From positions 71,199,501-71,263,500 of the forward strand of contig NC_134534.1 in the NCBI RefSeq assembly GCF_050624435.1: a DNA stretch of 64,000 nucleotides. Reading direction: 5' to 3'. This DNA comes from Tenrec ecaudatus. Its lineage: Eukaryota; Chordata; Mammalia; Afrosoricida; Tenrecidae. Both the position numbers and the translations under genes were made by a program. Shown piece by piece: positions 57,011 through 64,000 of this stretch. The notes beneath the pieces are model-generated. The model made no database searches, was not told the DNA's origin, and worked only from the letters and a program-made list of their open reading frames with translations. The number at the start of each line of letters is the position of its first letter. Positions within the stretch are counted from its first letter, which is position 1.

Positions 57011-57277
57011 ACCCAAGAAGCGAGCAGAGTAACTAATCCCATGAAACAAACAGAATGTACCTATATAGTTACATGAAAAATTCATACACTATGTAATCTT
57101 CCTCCTGAATAAAAATTTTACAAAAATCATAATAAAGAAAAAGCATGATTTGGATGAAATTATCTCTATTTTTGTAGGAGCAAAACTGGAAATAGCACTT
57201 TAAAAGGAGATGGGGGACTACGGCTGCCAGGCAAGCGTGGGACGATCTCATCAACTACTGGAGACGTTCCTCCAGGA

Positions 57278-57463
57278 CAGGTTCTCAACCTTCCTAATGC
57301 TGCGACCCTTTCACACGATCATGTTGTGGTGACCCCCAAGCATAAAATTGTTTCCGGTGCTACTTCATCATTGTCATTTTGCTACTGTTCTGAATCAGGC
57401 GACCCCTGTAAAAGGGTTGTTCGACCCCCAAAGGGGTCACGACCCACAGGTTGAGAACCGCTG
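57278..57463 (+). mobile_element. SPIN-like hAT MITE, 186 bp
   Basis: Terminal inverted repeats CAGGTTCTCAACCTTCC (left, missing two bases of the usual CAGCGG) and AGGTTGAGAACCGCTG (right). Subterminal blocks 'ttgtggtgacccccaagcat' and 'ggcgacccctgtaaaagggt' are typical of SPIN non-autonomous copies. The flanks ctccagga (57270-57277) and ccttagga (57464-57471) are an 8-bp target duplication with three differences; the right copy has the central TA preferred by SPIN. It is too short to encode transposase. Confidence 0.85.
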
Positions 57464-57471
57464 CCTTAGGA

Positions 57472-58358
57472 TCTGCTGCCTTTCCTGGCAGCAAGAAAAT
57501 TAACCCCAAAGCGAAGTAAAACCAAAGTCTCTTAAAGTAAGAGAGCAGCCCACTTGCCGTAGAGTCCCCTTTGCCTTTGACCAGTGGCACGACCCACTCC
57601 TGTGAGCCCCACTTCTTGTGGCACAGTCAATTTTCCCCAAGCCCTGAGGCACCCAGCCAGCCAAACTCTCACACTGCTGGCCTCTGGGGGCCCGGTGTGG
57701 ATAGCGGATCATGTGGGCAGTCTCAGGACCCAAACCACAGCTGTTACCTTTTGTCGGTCAGCTTCCTCCTTGTTTTCTGCGTTATTCTCGCATGTCCTCC
57801 ACCCTCCCTGATATGCCACATGAGGGCAAACAGTAACACTACCAAAAGCAGGACTCCCCTCCCACAAGGTGATTTTCTTTTTACTTAATTTATTTTCTTT
57901 AGGGGGTTTGCCCTTTTGTTCTATTATGTGTCTTGGTTATTGTTTTTGTTTGTTTGTTTCTGATTCTCTCCCATTTCCTCTTCGGGCACTAGCACTCTCC
58001 TGAGTGTGTGCGTTCTTCCAGGCAAACAGTGTATGAACCCCTGCTCTAAAGACAGACACCGAGTCGAAGGCAGGCTTCTGCTCTCTGGTCATGTCATCCT
58101 CCAGTTTGTCTCCAAAGCAATGCGGTACACTGCCTGCCTCATGCCCATGAACCATACATTACCCTTCTGTGAATACACCTTGAAAACCACTTCAACAGAA
58201 GACACCTGAACTCAGTTGGGCTCTGTTTCTCAAGATAGGGTAGAAGGAGACCATTCAGCTGCTGCCATACAACCTTGTACTAAGGTCACCCCAAATCAGT
58301 AGACACTCCTATGAGAGTGATAAGGAAGTCATACTGGAAATTCAAGTCAAGATGGGGT
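57472..58358. other. Unassigned sequence
   Basis: Relatively GC-rich at 57570-57760. Frames on both strands lack domains. No gene supported. Confidence 0.35.
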
Positions 58359-58359
58359 C

Positions 58360-58470
58360 AGGAGGTATGTATACCTTAGAGAAGGTGATTGACTTCTGTT
58401 AATGGGTAAACCAGGTGAATCAACCTACCATTAGGAAAATACTGCTTAACAATCCTTATATGGAACCCAT
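58360..58470. repeat. Unnamed repeat, copy 2
   Basis: Shares 'aatgggtaaaccaggtg' and 'aaatactgcttaacaatcc' in order with 22660-22765. Its neighbours on both sides (58250-58660) may belong to the same element, which could be an LTR. Confidence 0.45.
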
Positions 58471-59199
58471 GGGGAGAATTCACCCTGCACCAAGTTCCTA
58501 ATTGGACATTTTTTAAAACCTAATTCCTCTCCAGTCCTTGGTAATCCAGACCGTGTGCTATAGACTACTGGGACTTTAGATTCTGTCTCTTCAAGGGGCA
58601 TACCACCCTTCAGAAGCCACACCAGAAGGATGTGATGTGAAAACCCCACTAATTGAACTGGCCTTTATCTCAAACTCACCTGGGTAGATTTAAGGAAGTC
58701 AAATACTCCCTTGGACTTAAGGCTGAAGCACCCTAGTGTGAGAAGAAGCAGATGACTATCATCCCCAAGGTCATGGAATTGGAGGTTGTTGGATGTTGGT
58801 TTGGATCTCTTCCTTTCAGAGTGCCCATAAATGATGGACTGGGAGTATTATATATTTACTACTTTAATGCTCTCCTTGACGTTTGTGACCTGTATTATTA
58901 GTCTGCTTGATGAGTGAGTGTTATTGAAAGTTCTGCCCTATTATTAGCCCCCAATGTTCTTGTAAATAATGGCCAGTCACTTAAGAGTTTAATCTGTGTA
59001 AGTCAACAATTCACGTCTTATGGTGTCGAGCTGGCCTATCCTTTTCCCACCAATGTTTAAAATTCTAGACCATGGCTAGATTCATGACATTGCCAACAGA
59101 AGTACTTTATGCCTAGGCAGTTGCTTTATAATGTTTTATATTATAAAATGATAAAGATGCCTCCAAAGGAAAGCAGAGACATACATAAACCGTAGATGG
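58471..59199. other. Unassigned sequence
   Basis: No gene recognised. The left part may belong to the unnamed repeat. Confidence 0.3.
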
Positions 59200-59660
59200 A
59201 TGAATGGATTTGAGGCTCGTACTTAATTCTGAACCCAATTTAAGAACAATTCGTTCTGAAGACATGGGCCTACTGGACGCTCACCCTCACGAAGAGATCG
59301 TTGAAGGCAGAGGTGCTGCGGCAAAGTGTGCTGAGGAAGCCAGCCGATGCTGGCTCTCAGAAAGAAAAGCCTCTGGCATCATAAAGGCTTGTTCTCATGA
59401 GCAGCCATCTAAGTGAGGCATCAACTAAGTCCACATGGAAGAAGCACACCAGCTTGTGTGACCCAAGAATTCTAAATAATAAAATCCAAATCCAAAGGAG
59501 AGCATGGGACCAGATCTTAAGTTATGAACATCTGGTTTGCAGAAGGCTATGGGTGACAATGGAGGCCAAAAATCCATTTGCAGGAACCCCATGTAAGATT
59601 AAACCTCTTGTGAATCCTCTGTTACTACAGGCCAGCTACATGAATAACCTTGTTATCAGA
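59200..59660 (+). mobile_element. Family B-related retroposon variant
   Basis: Shares 'gcagccatctaagtgaggc' and 'gtccacatggaagaagcacacc' with family B. It shares its 5' part ('taagaacaattcgttctgaa') with 6270-6765. A diverged variant of the family. Confidence 0.6.
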
Positions 59661-59689
59661 CACAGTTGATCCAGGTGTTTTTAAAACAT

Positions 59690-60478
59690 TTTATTAGGGG
59701 CTCATACAACTCTTATCACAATCCATACATATACATACATCAATTGTATAAAGCACATCTGTACATTCTTTGCCCTAATCATTCTCAAAGCATTTGCTCT
59801 CCACTTAAGCCCTTTGCATCAGGTCCTCTTTTTTTTCCCCCTCCCTCCCCGCTCCCCGCTCCCTCATGTGCCCTTGGTAATTTATACATTGTTATTTTGT
59901 CATATCTTGCCCTATCCGGAGTCTCCCTCCCCCCCCCTTCTCTGCCGTCCCTCTCCCAGGGAGGAGGTCACATGTGGATCCTTGTAATCAGTTCCCCCTT
60001 TCCAACCCACTCAACCTACACTCTCCCAGTATCGCCCCTCACACCCTTGGTCCTGAAGGTATCATCCACCCTGGATTCCCTGTGCCTCCAGCCCCCATAT
60101 GCACCAGTGTACAATCTCTGCCCTATCCAGTCCTGCAAGGTAGAATTCGGATCATGGTAATTGGGGGGAGGAAGCATCCAGGACCCGGGGGAAAGCTGTG
60201 TTCTTCATCGGTACTACCTCGCACCCTGACTGACCCATCTCCTCTCCTAAACCCCTCTATGAGGGGATCTCCATTGACCGACACTTGGGCCTTGGGTCTC
60301 CACTCTGCACTTCCCCCTTCATTCAATATCTATATATACCATATATATATACATATACACATACATATATCTTTTTTTTTTGCATGATGCCTTATACGTG
60401 GTCCCTTTGGCACCTCGTGATCACACTGGCTGGTGTGCTTCTTCCATGTGGGCTTTTTTTGCTTCTGAGCTAGTTTTT
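59690..60478 (-). mobile_element. Family B retroposon
   Basis: Antisense copy with 'aacattttattaggggctca', 'ctcaaagcatttgctctcca', 'tatccggagtctccctcccc', 'catccaccctggattccctg' and 'gtgtgcttcttccatgtggg'. A TA-rich insert lies at 60325-60372. The nearest relatives here are 1993-2943 and 21826-22026. Confidence 0.8.
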
Positions 60479-60689
60479 AATATGCTCTGCTTTCTTTTCA
60501 AGTGAGGATTTTCTACGTTTTGTCTTGTCGTTGTTGTTGTTGTTTTTGTTCACATCGTGTTTGTGATTTTTATGACTTTTTATATGAAATTCAGGATAAG
60601 TAAATCTACAGAGACTAACTGATTTAATAAGTACCTAGGCCATGGCAGGGGAAGGTGGGGGAAATTGGGGAGCTAGCAATGAACCATAA

Positions 60690-61215
60690 TAAATAATATC
60701 TGTATGCATTTGCTTATTTATTCAGCTATTTCATAGAAGTGAGATCATAAAACATCTCTCCTTTTCAATTTGATTTATTTCCCTCAGCAAAAGGTTTTCA
60801 ATGTTCCAGGTATCATTCAGCCTGTATCAGAATTTCATTTCTCTTTATGTCTAAGTATTATTCCCTTGTATGCGTGTATTACAGTTCATCCATCCATGCG
60901 TCTTCTACTGGCCTGTCTTGTGGGCTGTTTTGAGCAACATTTCAACAAACAATGCCCAGGCATGACAGTTGGTTGCATCCTTGCTCCCACCTCTCTGGGT
61001 GTGGAACTCCAAGTGGAATTGCTGTCATATGGTAACTCTACGTCTCACTTTTTTGAGAAACCACCCAATTATTTCCCACCATGACTGTAACATGTTACGT
61101 TGGCACTAGAGATGAAAAAGTATTCCAATGTTGCTACAACTTCAGCAGCACTTGCCATTTTCTGCTTCACTGTATCAGTCAAGTTCGTGGGTGTGAAGCA
61201 GTGTCGCTGTGTGGT
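60690..61215 (-). mobile_element. L1 3' region fragment, antisense
   Basis: 'gtattattcccttgtatgcg', 'caagtggaattgctgtcata' and 'ttttgagaaaccacccaatt' are the antisense of the widely shared mammalian L1 3' segment. No ORF. Confidence 0.65.
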
Positions 61216-61244
61216 TTTGATTTCTGATTCCCCTTGATAACTAA

Positions 61245-61330
61245 CGAAGGAGTCCTGGTGGTGCTCTTGGGTAAGCACTAGCTTGCTAGCCACAAGATCA
61301 GTAGTTCAAACCTACCAGCTATCATGTTTT
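61245..61330 (+). mobile_element. AfroSINE-type SINE head
   Basis: 'aggagtcctggtggtgctct' and 'agatcagtagttcaaaccta' mark the tRNA-like head. The tail is absent. Confidence 0.65.
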
Positions 61331-61722
61331 TTTAAATCTCTTGAAAAACTGCACCGTAAACCCTCAGTTTCAGCCAAAGGCAAGAACTTTGAGGTCTCTT
61401 CGCAAACCTGAGAATTGACTTGAAACAATGGGTAAGATTTGTGAAATTTGATGTGTGAACAGTTCGACACCGTCTTCTTCCAAACCAAATCTATTACTGT
61501 GGGATTGTTTCCAAATTGTAGTGACTCCACAGGTACAGGGGAGACAGGCTCCACATGGTTGACTTGGCTATAAGTTTTATAGATGCAAGTTGTCAGACCT
61601 TTCTTCTGTAGTGCCCTCAGCTAGGTTTGTGGTAGTAAACGTAAAGTTGCCCAACCCAATCTGTGACCAACAGTTCTAACTTCATCTAGTGGAAGAGAGA
61701 AAGGGGTCTTCTCATGTATAAG
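61331..61722. other. Unassigned sequence
   Basis: No gene or named repeat recognised. Confidence 0.35.
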
Positions 61723-61724
61723 GT

Positions 61725-61895
61725 GGCGCAGTGGTTAAGTGCTCAACTGTCAACTGAAAGGTCCGCATGTCAAATTTATTAACCACACCACGGAGAAATG
61801 ATGGGACTGCTTCCACGAAGAGTATAGCTTCTCAGGCCTATTCTGCAAAATAGGGTCTTTATGAGTCAGAATTGACTGGATAGCGGATTTTTATA
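61725..61895 (+). mobile_element. AfroSINE-type SINE, complete
   Basis: 'aggtggcgcagtggttaagt' head, 'gaaaggtccgcatgtcaaat' B-box region, and tail 'atgagtcagaattgactgga'. Confidence 0.8.
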
Positions 61896-61919
61896 AAGGC
61901 ATGTAATAAGAGACATTAC

Positions 61920-62865
61920 AGGTGAGCCTGTTCTTGTTTGGTGCCAGTGAGTCAGCTCCAAGCCACAGCGACTCTATGCAAACAGAACAAAACACTGCTG
62001 GCTCCGCACCATCCTCGCAGTTGTTCCTATACCTGAGCCAATTGATGCAGCCACTGGGGCCATCCACTTTGTCCAGGGCCTTCCTCTTTTTCATGCTGCC
62101 CTTCCACTGTACAAACATGATGTCCACCTTCAGGGACTAGCCTTTTCCGACAATATGTCCAAAGTATGTAAGGCAAAGTCTTGCCATCTTTGGCTCTAAG
62201 GAGCATTCTGGACTTACTTCTTCAAAGACAGATTGGATTCTACTTTTAGCAGTCCATGGCACTTTCAATATTCTTCTCCAGCACCATAATGTAAATGCAT
62301 CTCTTCTTCTTCAGTCTTCTTTATTCAATGTCCACCTTTCACATGCCTATGAGGCAATGGAGGATATCCTGACTTCAGTAAGGCGTAACTTAGTCCTTAA
62401 AGTAACATCCTTACTCTTCCAAAAGACTTGAAAGAAGTCTTGTGCAGCATATTGAGCCAATGTAATATGTCTGTTGATGTCTTCACCGCTGCTTTCATGA
62501 GCACTGATTGTGGATCCAAGCAAAATAAAATCCTTGACAACCTCTTTCTTTTCCCCATTTATCATAATGTTGCCTCTTGGTCCAGTTGTGAAGATATCAG
62601 TCTTCCTCAAAATCAACACTGAAGGCTACAATCCTTGATCTTCAGCATCAAGTGCTTGAATTCCTCCTCACTTTCACACACACACACAAAAATGCGTACA
62701 CCGCAAGTTGTTAATAAGCCTTCCTCCGATCCTGATGCCACATTCATCTTCATATAATTAAGCTTCTCTGATGATTCGCTCAGATTGAACCAGTCTGGTG
62801 AGAGGATACAGCCCTGACACACACCTCTCCTAACTTGAAGCTGTGCGTTAGACCCTGATTTCAAC
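61920..62865 (-). mobile_element. RTE LINE 3' region, antisense
   Basis: Runs antisense from the 3' end ('acagcgactctatgcaaaca') through the C-terminal region ('gagcattctggacttacttc', 'tcaatgtccacctttcacat') to the RT region ('gtctggtgagaggatacagc'). The frames at 62619-62347 and 62864-62613 (minus) are ORF2 remnants containing GVCQGCILSPDWFNL. A CA run lies at 62673-62688. Confidence 0.8.
62613..62864 (-). pseudogene. RTE reverse transcriptase fragment
   Basis: An 83-codon open remnant with RRGVCQGCILSPDWFNL, the LINE RT signature that precedes the catalytic loop. The ADD-type catalytic motif that should follow is lost in diverged sequence. Not functional. Confidence 0.75.
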
Positions 62866-62869
62866 TGTC

Positions 62870-64000
62870 AACCTCTAGAATTGTGAAAAACAAATTTCTG
62901 TTTGTTTAACTCACCCACGCACAATATTTCTGCGACAGGTGTACCAGAAAGATGCAAAGGTTGGGAGAACCCTCCTATTAGCAAACCATTTCTAAAAATG
63001 CGAGTCACTAAAAGATATCCCACAAAGTCGGCAGAAAAGCTTTCCACACAAATCACTTTTGCAGTAGAATTCCATACATTCTAAATAGGGAAAGTGATGG
63101 CTGAAATATTCTGTCCATTGTCATCATTATTACTTATGGTGAAACTTTCGCCAGAAAACTGTCACATATGCACTTCACAGCGGAACAACACACGGACCCC
63201 AGCCTCCACTCAGCTTTTATTCCACTCTCGGGCCCCAAGTAGGTAATTACAGAGGCAGGTGAAGCCCTTTACGTGATCCCAAGGTTCTGAGGAAGCCATC
63301 ACCACCTACACACACAGCACCGAGTCCTCTGGTAATGCTCAGCGGGAACCACATCTGAATGAAAGTGGAAACGACAGCTTTGGTTATGGCTTTGCAACAT
63401 ATGGTGTGATAAATGATCAGCGTGCAGTCTATAATTAAGTATACAGCTTCTCAGTAATGCTTAAATGTGCATGTACTTGGCTGTGCATTCTCTTCTGGGC
63501 TGGAATCTGATCTGGTTAAGCTTGGGTTCATGGCAGCACCAGGGCTTTGATGACTGCCCTCTAAATTATAGCCTCCTTCTTCGCCCACTCCCACTAACCT
63601 CCAAGCAGCTAGAATGACTTTCTGGCTCCCGGCTTGCATGCTTTGTGTTATGTGACCTTATCATCTTGGCCACAAACAAATAAAATCGGGGGAGCAAATA
63701 TGATCCAGGGACCAGAGAGTAAGTCAGAGATTGAGATCAGCCACCTGTGAGGTGGCTTAAGCCTGAGCACCTACAGAGGCACTCAGCCTTAAAAAGCATC
63801 AACCCAATGCAACGAAATATTCTGTCCAGAGAAATGGCAAAGCAAGCAGAAGCCATGTAACAGAACCATCCATAGGTAGACACAAACCATGATCATAGGG
63901 AGTGAAGGAGAATAGTGTGGAGGCAGGAGGAAGGGGCAGAGAATCCAGAGTTTATTGTAAAATGTAGGAAGAGAGGCTGAGGAGGGAGTACATGCTAGTC
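62870..64000. other. Unassigned, unique-looking sequence
   Basis: No repeat is recognised. 63300-63560 has balanced composition without low complexity and could hold a conserved non-coding element. Frames are short and without domains. Confidence 0.35.

Noticed and set aside
59666..60387. Overlapping 164- and 137-codon frames as genes
   Set aside because: They are antisense to a family B copy and Pro/Ser-rich because of C/T-rich retroposon sequence.

Overview
The window reads as a non-genic stretch of an afrotherian mammal genome, most likely a tenrec (Echinops-like). The evidence is a dense set of tRNA-headed SINEs of the AfroSINE type, an RTE/BovB-like LINE whose 3' end resembles the SINE tail, L1 3' ends resembling afrotherian ones, and a hAT element with SPIN-type termini (SPIN is reported from tenrec among mammals). 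The species is inferred; only the repeats are seen. I find no intact host protein-coding gene and no functional RNA gene. Nearly all open frames are fragments of transposons or chance frames.

Layout. 0-8.9 kb: a large decayed RTE LINE (0.66-4.87 kb, + strand) carrying two nested insertions, then L1-like, SINE and MIR-like pieces. 8.96-15.60 kb: a structurally complete ERV-L provirus on the minus strand, with two LTRs, a 5-bp target duplication, a tRNA-Leu-type primer site, a purine tract, and gag, protease, RT, RNase H, integrase and dUTPase but no env. It is broken by stops and frameshifts, yet keeps a 304-codon open integrase-dUTPase stretch. 15.6-24 kb: SINE and RTE pieces, a 32-bp minisatellite (20.68-21.05 kb), a retroposon copy with a 16-bp target duplication and a SPIN terminus. 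24-27 kb: antisense L1-like sequence. 27-41 kb: several copies of a retroposon called family B here, including a copy of about 1.64 kb that splits a SINE, plus a unique stretch at 29.7-31.2 kb. 41-43 kb: RTE fragment followed by a processed USP10 pseudogene. 43-50 kb: SINEs, then two RTE copies lying tail to tail, one holding a 32-nt U2 snRNA fragment with an 18-bp target duplication. 50-64 kb: an older ERV-L/MaLR gag fragment, AT-rich unassigned sequence, a short SPIN element with 8-bp target duplications, and further L1, RTE, SINE and family B copies.

The elements form two apparent partnerships. RTE LINEs and the SINEs have similar 3' tails, suggesting RTE-driven SINE mobilisation. Family B, the U2 fragment and the USP10 copy look like products of target-primed reverse transcription by L1-type or RTE-type machinery. 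The least familiar item is family B: at least nine clear copies or pieces plus several more divergent ones, no long ORF, an AATAAA plus A-rich end, target duplications, and a tandem 102-bp unit near the 5' end of the longest copy. Repeat names come from recognition without database search, and boundaries are good to about 5-30 bp unless target duplications fix them.
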